A stretch of 21,003 bases of DNA from CAYHSY01 sp964359435 (GTDB lineage: Bacteria; Patescibacteriota; Minisyncoccia; UBA6257; JAUSGH01). The notes under the pieces are model-generated. The model was given only the letters and a program-made list of their open reading frames with translations, made no database searches and was not told the origin of the DNA. A program made the translations under genes and the position numbers. The stretch's first letter is position 1. Each line of letters begins with the position of its first letter. The stretch lies in assembly GCA_964359435.1 (NCBI GenBank), contig CAYHSY010000010.1:1-21003 (forward strand), read 5' to 3'. This document shows, piece after piece, positions 1 to 7,066 of this stretch.

Positions 1-4
1 ATTT

Positions 5-94
5 TGGCGGAAGCGGGAGGATTCGAACCTCCGATGCCCTTGCGGGCATAACAGTTTTCAAGACTGTCCGTTTCAACCACTCACGCACGCCTCC
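5..94 (-). tRNA. tRNA-Ser (anticodon UGA)
   Basis: On the minus strand the sequence folds as a class II tRNA. The 7-bp acceptor stem is GGAGGCG with CGCTTCC. The anticodon stem ACAGT/ACTGT closes the loop CTTGAAA, giving anticodon UGA (serine). The long variable arm GCCCGCAAGGGC is typical of tRNA-Ser, and the T-arm contains GGTTCGAATCC. The discriminator G is followed by an encoded CCA at 5-7. Confidence 0.95.
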
Positions 95-127
95 GTATAT
101 TCACACCAGTTTTCCCCCTACAGGGGA

Positions 128-142
128 TCACCCGCAGGGTGA
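128..142. repeat. small hairpin TCACCC-GCA-GGGTGA
   Basis: A perfect 6-bp inverted repeat with a 3-nt loop lies in the 127-bp gap between tRNA-Ser and the next gene. It is preceded directly by a second small one (CCCC-TACA-GGGG). No U-run follows on either strand, so a terminator call is not supported. Confidence 0.4.
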
Positions 143-164
143 CAAGAGCGCCTGATTGTTATTT

Positions 165-170
165 TATAAT
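165..170 (+). promoter_or_regulatory. candidate -10 box (TATAAT) for the HExxH gene
   Basis: An exact TATAAT lies 51 nt before the start codon at 222. No good -35 box is seen at the expected spacing, so this rests on the -10 match in AT-rich DNA. Confidence 0.35.
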
Positions 171-221
171 AAAATGTGGAAAAAGCCAAATAACAGCGAG
201 GCGTGGTAGAATAAAAACGAT

Positions 222-2075
222 ATGTCTAACCCATTTGAAACTCCGTCAGCAGAGGAGTCAAAAAAACCGGAACCGGAGAAAATCGAAAAATCAGAACAAC
301 ATCCGCGAGCGAGCGCGGCTCCTAAGCCATTGGATATATCTCTTCTACCCGAAACTATAATTAGGAAAAAAGAAAGTTTGGGATATGAACCGTTTGACGC
401 TACAGTCGAGCTTTTGAAGTTTCGAAAAAACCGGCACAAATTAGACAAGGCCGAACAGAAGAAGCGTCTTGAATTTATCAAAGATGAACTGATGCGCCAG
501 GAGGAGGGCCTCTCCGAGATCATTGCCGATTTAAGGCGCATGATCAAGCGGACACCCGATGTCTCCAAAGAGAGGTTGTTTGACTATGTGAAGCAGGCCG
601 GTCGTAAATATCGTCTGAAGAGTATTCAGCTTTTGAGACTTAATTCGGGGATAAATAGATACGAGGAAGCGCACAATATGGTTGATAAATATAGAGAACT
701 CTATCCTCGAGACGAGGATTTGTTCGAGGCATGTTTTGGACGCCATCCGCATGGCAAGGTGGACGTCCAAAAAGGGCCCTCGACTTTATTTTTCAGGTGT
801 TTCGATAAAAGTGATTACGCGTTGGTGGCCAATTATGGCAGGATTGGCGGAGATGAGTCCAAATTGACTCAGGAACATCTGAATTGGTCCGACAAAACTA
901 TAGGCGTGGCTTTGGACAGGGTTAAACAGGAAGAGCTTGAAAAAACCGTGACCGCGGAATTTGCAGGCGGCGCGTTGCCCGAGTACAGGATCATTAAAAA
1001 CGTCCCTCATTTGGAAAGATTGAAAGCCGGCGGTGAGTCCAGGTTTGAGATTGATTCGATTGACAGCCGGGTTTTATCCATATCTTTTGGCGATGAAGCC
1101 AAATTTATTATGCATCTCGGGCAAAGAGATTTCCATGGACGGCCGACGCGTTTGTGGTTAAAAAATGTCCGGTCCCTCCAAACCCGCTTATTGGATTTGC
1201 GGCGCGAGCATTTTTCGGGCGACGAGGAGCATGGATCGCTAATTGACGTGTTGAGCCCGACTGGCGGGAGGAGTTTGAAGCACGGGGCTATTTTACGATC
1301 CGGCAAGCGGCTATTCGGCGAGATAACTATTTTCTATAATCATCTTGAGATCAAATCCGCGTATGCGGGGGAGGCCAGAATCAATTGGTCCCAGAGCGAG
1401 GGGGTGCTTTTCCCGAGTTCGCAGAGCGAGTTCGTCGGTGTGCACGAAGAACAACATCAATTTAATAATTTTTGGGAGCCATTGGAATTCGGATTGGACG
1501 TTGAAGAAATTATGAGGCGCGTGGCCACCCGCGCTGAAAGTCCGGCTAAAGCCAAGGATGATTTTTTACGTTTGATTCTCAAAAAAGAAAGAGCCGAATT
1601 GGGGATTGACTCCAGGGGCAGGGATGAGATTTTGGCGTATTATCAGGAAGGCAGGGATTTGAAAGAGATATATCAAATTTTGTCCGAGTCGCACGCGCAA
1701 GGCGGCATTTATGATCCAATTGATGTATTCAAGTCGGGCGTGGAAAAATTGCCGGCGCGGGTATATGAAAACTTATTTGATAAATCTTTTGAAGTATATT
1801 TCCAACAGTTCGTAGATATAATCGCCGACACTACCGGTGTGCCCAAAGAGTCGGCGTGGGACGCGTTGAAAATAAAAAAAGATGACATTGAAGCATTGAT
1901 CAAACCGGTGTTCGGCGAGGATTATAGGAGGGATCTATGGGCTTGGGTGGAGGCAGTGGCGCTTTTACAGAGAAAAGGATATAAGCGCGTTCAAATTATG
2001 TCTTTGCTTTACGCGGAGCCGGCGTCTTCTTGGCCGGCTCTTTCAAGGCGCATGCCCGAGTGGCATACGCATTGA
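222..2075 (+). CDS. large soluble HExxH-motif protein, putative metallopeptidase, unknown role
   Basis: A 617-aa protein with no signal peptide or membrane segment. Residues 1-45 are low-complexity, rich in Pro, Glu and Lys. Residues 60-170 look helical and highly charged. A mixed middle part follows. The clearest motif is VHEEQHQFNNFW, where H408-E409-x-x-H412 matches the zinc-binding HExxH of zincin peptidases. A downstream RDEILAYYQEG segment contains E469, a candidate third zinc ligand as in gluzincins. The C-terminal 120 residues are helical. Large HEEQH proteins of unknown function are, from memory, common in Parcubacteria. The ATG at 222 has no Shine-Dalgarno site, like most genes here. 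Peptidase activity is inferred from the motif alone. The gene stands alone between tRNA-Ser and the protease gene. Confidence 0.75.
   Translation: MSNPFETPSAEESKKPEPEKIEKSEQHPRASAAPKPLDISLLPETIIRKKESLGYEPFDATVELLKFRKNRHKLDKAEQKKRLEFIKDELMRQEEGLSEIIADLRRMIKRTPDVSKERLFDYVKQAGRKYRLKSIQLLRLNSGINRYEEAHNMVDKYRELYPRDEDLFEACFGRHPHGKVDVQKGPSTLFFRCFDKSDYALVANYGRIGGDESKLTQEHLNWSDKTIGVALDRVKQEELEKTVTAEFAGGALPEYRIIKNVPHLERLKAGGESRFEIDSIDSRVLSISFGDEAKFIMHLGQRDFHGRPTRLWLKNVRSLQTRLLDLRREHFSGDEEHGSLIDVLSPTGGRSLKHGAILRSGKRLFGEITIFYNHLEIKSAYAGEARINWSQSEGVLFPSSQSEFVGVHEEQHQFNNFWEPLEFGLDVEEIMRRVATRAESPAKAKDDFLRLILKKERAELGIDSRGRDEILAYYQEGRDLKEIYQILSESHAQGGIYDPIDVFKSGVEKLPARVYENLFDKSFEVYFQQFVDIIADTTGVPKESAWDALKIKKDDIEALIKPVFGEDYRRDLWAWVEAVALLQRKGYKRVQIMSLLYAEPASSWPALSRRMPEWHTH
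2016..2040 (+). terminator. hairpin with short U-run inside the 3' end of the HExxH gene
   Basis: A perfect 8-bp stem GAGCCGGC/GCCGGCTC with a 9-nt loop is followed by TTTC. It overlaps the last ~20 codons, upstream of the stop at 2073-2075. The U-run is short, so termination is possible but not certain. Confidence 0.4.
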
Positions 2076-2125
2076 ACGGTTTTGGATTTTCGGAGCGTTT
2101 TAATAAAGTTATCCACTTTTTTTCT

Positions 2126-2151
2126 TTGACCCTTATTCCCATGGGTATAAA
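2126..2151 (+). promoter_or_regulatory. candidate promoter of the serine protease gene
   Basis: TTGACC (2126-2131) and TATAAA (2146-2151) are separated by 14 nt, shorter than the ideal 17. Transcription from here would leave a leader of about 45 nt carrying the ribosome binding site at 2190-2194. Confidence 0.35.
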
Positions 2152-2189
2152 CTGAAAAACAGTACGTCCCAATTGACGATTCTATACTC

Positions 2190-2194
2190 GGAGG
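2190..2194 (+). promoter_or_regulatory. ribosome binding site GGAGG that decides the protease start
   Basis: GGAGG lies 8 nt before ATG 2203. This favours ATG 2203 over an upstream in-frame TTG at 2173 and makes the signal peptide begin MKTMSR. Strong sites like this are rare elsewhere in the window. Confidence 0.75.
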
Positions 2195-2202
2195 TCTTCG
2201 TC

Positions 2203-3594
2203 ATGAAAACCATGTCACGTTATGCCGCTCTCTTTCTCGTTTTTGTGTTTAGCCAGATTCTTGTCGCGGCTCAATCGCCCGAAGCTCCGGCGCAACCGGT
2301 AGCTCAGCAGAAACAAGACGCGCCCGGTGTCGCTATCGCGGAGTATTATCGAGAATGCGTCCTGAGAGTGGAAAAGACCATGACCGTGGATTTTGGCGCC
2401 ATGAGCATGGTTGAGCAGGAGCAACTTCGCGCACTAGGCGAGTTCTTCATCGTCGACACCAATGAAGCGACGATGCTCTTTCTGGACAATGATACGGCAT
2501 TGGGATTCGTTCATGATTTGACGAGACAGCATCGGTATTGCTCTGTTTCTCCCGCCAAGTATGCCGGTGGCGACAAAATGTCGGCTTCGGGCAGCGGTTT
2601 CTTCTGTGACGCGGAAGGCGGTTTCTATACCGCGGGCCATGTGGCAAAGGCCAAGCATGACGAACTTTCTTCTCCGTTCGGCATCATCAAGATCACGTCT
2701 TACGAATACTGGGTCACGCTGCCTTCCAAGGGCCGCAAGTATAAGGCCGAATCGGTAGGCGTGGACGCGAGCCGCGATGTGGCCTATATGAGGGTCAAGG
2801 GTATCGCTTCCGCCGACTACAAGATCGCCAAGATGGGCGATTCCGGCAAAATGCGTCCGGGTGACCCGGTTTATACCTTTGGTTCGCCCCGGGGTCTTAC
2901 CAATACCTTGACGCGCGGGGTCATTTCCAACACCAATTGCATCATCGGTTTGCATTATATCGAGTCCTTCCTCCAGACCGATGCGCCCATCAACCAGGGG
3001 AGTTCCGGTTCCCCGCTTATCAATGAAGCGAGTGAAGTGGTGGGCATCAATGATGCCGGCGTGCCGGGCGCGGACGGATTGGGTTTCGCGGTGCCGGTGG
3101 AGTTCATCAATCTTGAACAGCTTAAGAAGGGCGATGTGCTCTTGCCGTGGTTTGGCGCGGAGGCGCTCCTGGAGAATTTCGAACGGCTGGGCACGGCTGA
3201 AAACGCCGGCGTGCTGGATGTCATTCGGATGTACGATGAAACCGGGATTTTGGATTCTTGTTCCATTCAGGAATTGCTCCGGCTGACCTATGATGCCGGA
3301 TTCTTGAAGCCAGAGGCATCCTTTGCCATTGTGAATGATGTTGATCAGTCCAAGATCAATGGGCGGACGTGTCCGGCCAACCGGCCCGGCATGGCCTTGG
3401 AGCGCGGTGACCTGATCTTGAAGGTCAATGGCGCGCCGATCAGGAGCGGCATGGATCTCCGGATTGCAATCGTTTCCATTTCGCCTGGACAGGCCTTCGA
3501 CATTGAATACATCCGAGTTTGCGAAGGCAAAGCCGCGCCTGGCGTTGCCAGGGGTATCGTGCTTGAGAAGAAGCCCGAGCAAGTCAAAAAGTAG
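2203..3594 (+). CDS. secreted trypsin-like serine protease with C-terminal PDZ domain (HtrA/DegP type)
   Basis: A 463-aa protein, probably for quality control of exported proteins outside the cytoplasmic membrane. Residues 1-23 form a Sec signal peptide: basic start, a hydrophobic LFLVFVFSQILV core, then VAAQ. The trypsin-like catalytic triad is H146 in TAGHVA, D192 in SRDVAYM and S268 in NQGSSGSPL. A PDZ domain follows near residues 375-450 (GDLILKVNGAPI, GMDLRIAI). A roughly 70-residue insert between protease and PDZ parts is not recognised. Seven cysteines lie in the exported part, so disulfides are possible. Codons favour TTC and ATC, whereas neighbours favour TTT and ATT. With its own ribosome binding site and terminator, this suggests either transfer or high expression. 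The exact HtrA subfamily is not resolved. Confidence 0.88.
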   Translation: MKTMSRYAALFLVFVFSQILVAAQSPEAPAQPVAQQKQDAPGVAIAEYYRECVLRVEKTMTVDFGAMSMVEQEQLRALGEFFIVDTNEATMLFLDNDTALGFVHDLTRQHRYCSVSPAKYAGGDKMSASGSGFFCDAEGGFYTAGHVAKAKHDELSSPFGIIKITSYEYWVTLPSKGRKYKAESVGVDASRDVAYMRVKGIASADYKIAKMGDSGKMRPGDPVYTFGSPRGLTNTLTRGVISNTNCIIGLHYIESFLQTDAPINQGSSGSPLINEASEVVGINDAGVPGADGLGFAVPVEFINLEQLKKGDVLLPWFGAEALLENFERLGTAENAGVLDVIRMYDETGILDSCSIQELLRLTYDAGFLKPEASFAIVNDVDQSKINGRTCPANRPGMALERGDLILKVNGAPIRSGMDLRIAIVSISPGQAFDIEYIRVCEGKAAPGVARGIVLEKKPEQVKK

Positions 3595-3608
3595 GGCGTT
3601 TAGAGAGC

Positions 3609-3639
3609 CCCGCGTTCAATCAAGACGCGGGATTTTTTT
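3609..3639 (+). terminator. intrinsic terminator after the serine protease
   Basis: The stem CCCGCGT/ACGCGGG with a 9-nt loop is followed by A and seven T. It starts 15 nt after the protease stop codon and makes this gene a single transcription unit. Confidence 0.85.
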
Positions 3640-3662
3640 CGATGCGACTTATGGGGCCGTGC

Positions 3663-4382
3663 TTAACTTCTTCTCGCCGCGACAAGGGCGATGACGCGGC
3701 GGCAGCCGGCGGTTTTTAAAGCGGCGGCGGCGGCGCGGAGAGTCGCACCGGTTGTTATTACATCGTCAACGAGCAGAATGTTTTGTCCGGCGATGTTTTT
3801 GTCGGCTTCAAAAGCATTCAGCATATTTATTTCGCGCTCCGCCCGGGTGCGGATTTTGGCTTGCGGCTCTTCGTAACGGACGCGCCGCAGAGCGCCGGGT
3901 AGATGCGGAAGTTTCAGCAGAGCGGCGATGGAATTGGAAAGCAGTTCGGCCTGGTTCCAGCCGCGTTCGCGCAGGCGTTTGGGGTGGAGCGGCACCGGCG
4001 CGACCACGAAGCCATCCCAATCAAAATCAAGATTTGAAAGATATTCACTTAACAAGGCGGTTAAAGGGGCGGCTGCTTCTTTGAGGCGTTCGTATTTTAA
4101 TCGGAAGATCAAAGATCGCACGATCGCATTTTCATAATCCGTGGCGGCTGCCAGCATGAATGGCGCATCGCGGTGGCAGATTTTTATGTTTTCCGGCAGG
4201 CGCGCCCCGCACGCGGAACAGAGCAGGGTATCGCGCGTGGTCATTTGGTTGCGGCAGCCGGCGCAAAGATGATTGTTGATTTCGAATTCCGTCTTCAAGA
4301 AGGCGTCGCAGGCAAGGCAAACGGCGGGGAATAAAATATCCAGCACGATCTTTTTTATTTGCGTCCAAGAGGGCGGTTTCAT
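3663..4382 (-). CDS. comF: ComF family phosphoribosyltransferase-like competence protein
   Basis: A 239-aa protein. The N-terminus holds a zinc-finger-like set of cysteines: C22-x2-C25, C40-x2-C43, C55-x2-C58. The C-terminal half is a type I phosphoribosyltransferase fold with the PRPP-binding loop LLVDDVITTGAT (D206, D207) and the APVPLHPKRLRERGWNQ segment typical of ComF. In competent bacteria ComF acts in the cytoplasm with DNA uptake and recombination proteins; the exact reaction is not settled. It is transcribed away from the type IV pilus genes, only 45 bp from the pilM start codon. That placement agrees with a link to pilus-driven DNA uptake, but some ComF homologues occur in non-competent species. 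Length and motifs are complete. Confidence 0.9.
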   Translation of the reverse strand: MKPPSWTQIKKIVLDILFPAVCLACDAFLKTEFEINNHLCAGCRNQMTTRDTLLCSACGARLPENIKICHRDAPFMLAAATDYENAIVRSLIFRLKYERLKEAAAPLTALLSEYLSNLDFDWDGFVVAPVPLHPKRLRERGWNQAELLSNSIAALLKLPHLPGALRRVRYEEPQAKIRTRAEREINMLNAFEADKNIAGQNILLVDDVITTGATLRAAAAALKTAGCRRVIALVAARRS

Positions 4383-4384
4383 TG

Positions 4385-4397
4385 TGATATAATTATA
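4385..4397. promoter_or_regulatory. overlapping divergent -10 boxes of comF and pilM
   Basis: On the plus strand TGATATAAT (4385-4393) is an extended -10 for pilM. On the minus strand TATAAT (4392-4397) lies 9 nt before the comF start codon. The two boxes share bases 4392-4393, so the two promoters cannot be bound by polymerase together. comF would have almost no leader. No clear -35 boxes are seen. Confidence 0.5.
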
Positions 4398-4427
4398 GAT
4401 AAGGCAATCATTAGATGATTTAATTTC

Positions 4428-5498
4428 ATGTCATCTTTCTTTAAAAAACTGGCGGGTTCGCGAACGCGATTGGGCGTTGACATCGGCACGGCTTCCATTA
4501 AAATAGCAGAGGTTTATCACGGCGACAATGGTCCCACTTTGAAGAATTATGGTGTTTTGGAATCATTGGATTATTTGGAGAGGGGGAACGCGGCTTTTCA
4601 AACCAGCACGCTCCACGCCGATGAACAGATGATTGCCCGCAATCTGCGCGTTTTGATGCGTGAAAGCGGCATCGAGCCCGGGGAGGCGGTGGCTTCGCTG
4701 CCGAGTTTTTCGGCTTTTACTACATTGATTGAGGTGCCGGTCCTGACGGATGAGGAACTGGCTGGCAGCATGGTCTTGCATGCCAAGCAATATATTCCGC
4801 TTCCCATAACCGAAACAACACTGGATTGGACGAAGGTTGGGGAAAGAATTGATGAAGACGGCAATAAAAAGCTGCAGATTTTTTTGGTGTCCATTCCGAA
4901 TAATGCCGTTCAAAGCGTCAAGAAGATTTTTGAATTGGCCAAATTGCCGCTAGTGGGCTTGGAAATCGAAGGCGCCGGCTTGGCCAGGTCGCTGACGCCG
5001 GATAAAAAAGAACCAACTTTGATTGTGGACATCGGTTCGCGCTCCACGACTCTGATTGTGGCTCAGGCAGGTTTGTTGCGTTTTGTGGGGCAGACCGATT
5101 TTGCCGGCGGTTCTTTGACTCAAGTGTTGGTTAATAGTTTGCGTCTATCCGCTAAAAGGGCGGAAGAGATTAAACGCCGGAGAGGTTTGACCGGCATGGG
5201 CGGGGAACAACAGTTATCCACATTGCTTGAACCCATTTTAGATGTCATTATAAATGAGAGCATCCGCGCGAAAAATAATTACGAAACGACTTATAAATCC
5301 AAGGTTTCAAGCGTGGTTTTTTCAGGCGGCGGCGCTAACCTGCCGGGACTTATGAATTACGCCGGGGAGGTGATCGGGTTGCCGTGTTCCAAGGCCCAAC
5401 CTTTAAGATCGCTTAAATATCCGCCGGAGATGGATTCGTTTATAGGAGAGTTGGGCCCTTTGTTATCGGTTGCGATAGGTTTGGCGATGAAGTTATGA
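4428..5498 (+). CDS. pilM: type IV pilus assembly protein PilM (actin-like ATPase)
   Basis: A 356-aa cytoplasmic protein of the FtsA/actin-like fold. Evidence is the N-terminal RLGVDIGTASIKIAEV phosphate-loop motif (residues 14-29), the second DIGSRSTTLIVAQAG motif near 201-215, and a C-terminal VVFSGGGANLPGL adenosine-binding motif. The length is normal for the family. PilM sits on the cytoplasmic face of the membrane and binds the N-terminal tail of PilN, linking the alignment complex to the motors. It opens the pilM-pilN-pilO-pilP-like set. No Shine-Dalgarno site precedes the ATG; the 5' leader would be near 28 nt from the extended -10 at 4385-4393. Confidence 0.93.
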   Translation: MSSFFKKLAGSRTRLGVDIGTASIKIAEVYHGDNGPTLKNYGVLESLDYLERGNAAFQTSTLHADEQMIARNLRVLMRESGIEPGEAVASLPSFSAFTTLIEVPVLTDEELAGSMVLHAKQYIPLPITETTLDWTKVGERIDEDGNKKLQIFLVSIPNNAVQSVKKIFELAKLPLVGLEIEGAGLARSLTPDKKEPTLIVDIGSRSTTLIVAQAGLLRFVGQTDFAGGSLTQVLVNSLRLSAKRAEEIKRRRGLTGMGGEQQLSTLLEPILDVIINESIRAKNNYETTYKSKVSSVVFSGGGANLPGLMNYAGEVIGLPCSKAQPLRSLKYPPEMDSFIGELGPLLSVAIGLAMKL

Positions 5499-5522
5499 GT
5501 TATGAAGTAAATTGAAAATAAA

Positions 5523-6071
5523 ATGGCGGAACCATTCAATCAATCCAGCGAATTATCTCTTTCACCGGAGCGTTTTTCAAGCGGAGCGCCTTGGAAGATT
5601 TTTGTTTTCTCGCTCATCTTTTTCGGAGCTGTTTTTGGGAGTTATTTGGGATTGATATTGGGTTATAAGCCGTATCTTAATTCCCGCGTCGCCGCCGTGC
5701 AGCAGGAAATTGATAATCTGGCCGCGAGTATTTCGGCTGAAGAACAAAATGAATTATTGCGTTTTTATTCTCAAATCGTCAATTTGAGGTCGCTTTTAGG
5801 GTCTCATGTGTCGCTGGCCAAGTTTTTTCCGTTTTTGGAGAAACGCACCAATCGGCGCGTATCTTATGATGTCATGTTTGCCAATAGTTCTACGCGGGAG
5901 TTGATTTTGGAAGGCATTGCGGAATCATATGCCGTATTGTCGGAAGATTTGCAGGCCCTGCATCAATCGCCGGAGATAAGCAATTACACACTTAATCAAT
6001 CGCAGGCAGGCGAGGGCCGCGTGCGTTTCCGCGTGACAGCCGTGCTGGCGCCGGAACTGTTTAGATATTAA
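5523..6071 (+). CDS. pilN: type IV pilus inner-membrane protein PilN
   Basis: A 182-aa bitopic membrane protein. A short cytoplasmic tail (1-25) is followed by one membrane segment at about 26-48. A coiled-coil stretch (VAAVQQEIDNLAASISAEEQ) and an alpha/beta domain come next, as in PilN. Sequence similarity in this family is low, so the call rests on architecture plus position: 24 nt after pilM and 4 nt before pilO. PilN pairs with PilO and docks PilM through its cytoplasmic tail. The usual INLLP-like PilM-binding motif is not obvious in the tail (MAEPFNQSSELSLSPERF), so the docking mode may differ. Confidence 0.85.
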   Translation: MAEPFNQSSELSLSPERFSSGAPWKIFVFSLIFFGAVFGSYLGLILGYKPYLNSRVAAVQQEIDNLAASISAEEQNELLRFYSQIVNLRSLLGSHVSLAKFFPFLEKRTNRRVSYDVMFANSSTRELILEGIAESYAVLSEDLQALHQSPEISNYTLNQSQAGEGRVRFRVTAVLAPELFRY

Positions 6072-6075
6072 GACC

Positions 6076-6648
6076 ATGAGAGCATCAACCAAACGCGCTT
6101 TAAGTTTGTTGGGCACCGCTTTTATCTTTGTGGCGGCTTTGGCGACTTATGCTTTGTTTTTGAAGCCGGCTTATAATGAGGTGAATATAGTTAGGGGCGA
6201 ATTGGCCGTCCGTTCCCAGATTTTTAACGATAAGAGCGCCATAATTTCAAGGGTGAGGGATTTATTGGTCCAGTATCAGGGTACGGCTCGCATTCAAGAC
6301 GCGATCTCCATGACCTTGCCACAGCAAGAAAATGCCGCGGCGATAACCAACCAATTGTCAGGCATCGCCGCCGCTAGCGGTTTGATTATCCAATCCATGT
6401 CGCTGCAGCAGCAGGCCTTGCGTCCTTCTGACGGCGGAGACGAAGCGGCCAAGGCCGTGGGTGTTTCGGAAATCAATTTACGGCTTTTGGGTTCTTATGA
6501 GGCGTTTAAATTTTTCATTCAGGCGGTGGAAACCAATATACGGCTGATGGATGTTGTTTCTGTCCGGGTGGAATCGCCTTCCAGGACGGTTTCGTCTAAT
6601 AATTTAAATTTCAATTTAGTAATTAATGCCTATTATCAATCCGAATAG
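6076..6648 (+). CDS. pilO: type IV pilus inner-membrane protein PilO
   Basis: A 190-aa bitopic protein. One membrane segment at about 9-29 (LLGTAFIFVAALATYALFL) is followed by a coiled coil and a ferredoxin-like domain. LPQQENAAAITNQLSGIAAASG near 76-97 matches the conserved PilO region, and LRLLGSYEAFKFFIQAVE near 138-155 is the other family hallmark. It starts 4 nt after pilN and ends 3 nt before the next gene, so the four genes are probably translationally coupled. PilO forms a heterodimer with PilN in the alignment complex. Confidence 0.9.
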   Translation: MRASTKRALSLLGTAFIFVAALATYALFLKPAYNEVNIVRGELAVRSQIFNDKSAIISRVRDLLVQYQGTARIQDAISMTLPQQENAAAITNQLSGIAAASGLIIQSMSLQQQALRPSDGGDEAAKAVGVSEINLRLLGSYEAFKFFIQAVETNIRLMDVVSVRVESPSRTVSSNNLNFNLVINAYYQSE

Positions 6649-6651
6649 ATT

Positions 6652-6942
6652 ATGGCGATTTTGATTGAACAACAAAAAAGTAAAATGAACTGGTTTTCGC
6701 TGGGCATCACGGCCTTCGCGGTTTTCGCGATTATTTTTGGTATTTACTTTTTATTTTTCGCGCCGACACCCGGCATTGAGATAGTTTTGCCCGGTTCGCT
6801 CCAGTCCGCGGACAAAGTTACAGCCGTGCAGATTGACCCTTCCACGGTTTTGAATAGCCGTGAGTTCCGGTCTTTGCGGTCTTACACGGGATTGCCGGGG
6901 GTGGGGCAGGTGGGCCGGGATAATCCATTTCTGCCTTTTTAG
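6652..6942 (+). CDS. small membrane protein in the pilP position (PilP-like)
   Basis: A 96-aa protein with one membrane segment at about 14-36 (WFSLGITAFAVFAIIFGIYF). A ~55-residue outer tail follows, ending GRDNPFLPF. The gene sits 3 nt after pilO, exactly where pilP stands in classical pilMNOPQ operons. The end resembles the conserved R-D-P-F stretch of PilP, which binds PilN/PilO. It lacks the beta-sandwich domain by which PilP contacts the secretin PilQ, and no pilQ is present. The homology to PilP is an inference from position, topology and this short motif. Confidence 0.7.
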   Translation: MAILIEQQKSKMNWFSLGITAFAVFAIIFGIYFLFFAPTPGIEIVLPGSLQSADKVTAVQIDPSTVLNSREFRSLRSYTGLPGVGQVGRDNPFLPF

Positions 6943-6948
6943 TGATGG

Positions 6949-7048
6949 ATGCGGTAGATTTTATCAATAATTGCGTTGCGCCGCGTCAGAGTAGTGCCGT
7001 GACTACACTTCCTTGGTGCGCCTTGTTTTTGAAAAAATCTACTAGCAT
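6949..7048. repeat. nested inverted-repeat element, copy A (between pilP-like gene and pilB)
   Basis: A 100-nt imperfect palindrome fills almost the whole gap. The outer arms begin ATGCGGTAGATTTT and end with its near complement AAAATCTACTAGCAT. The centre is the hairpin GTAGT-GCCGTG-ACTAC followed by ACTTCCTTGG. Copies B (8807-8910) and C (14012-14117) share the centre. The left arm of A also resembles that of B (ATGCGGT, ATTT, ATAA, TGCGT). No long U-run follows, so it is not a standard terminator. Function unknown. Confidence 0.8.
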
Positions 7049-7066
7049 TTAAGCTTTAGTCTATAT

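Noticed and set aside
2434..3582. 382-codon open frame on the minus strand opposite the serine protease
   Set aside because: The plus-strand frame has a signal peptide, full catalytic triad and PDZ domain. The minus frame is rich in Arg, His and Pro and shows no family motif; it arises from GC-rich codons of the real gene.
6949..7048. Calling the nested inverted repeats intrinsic terminators
   Set aside because: They lack a U-run on the plus strand, are much longer than terminators, and lie between genes expected to be co-expressed.
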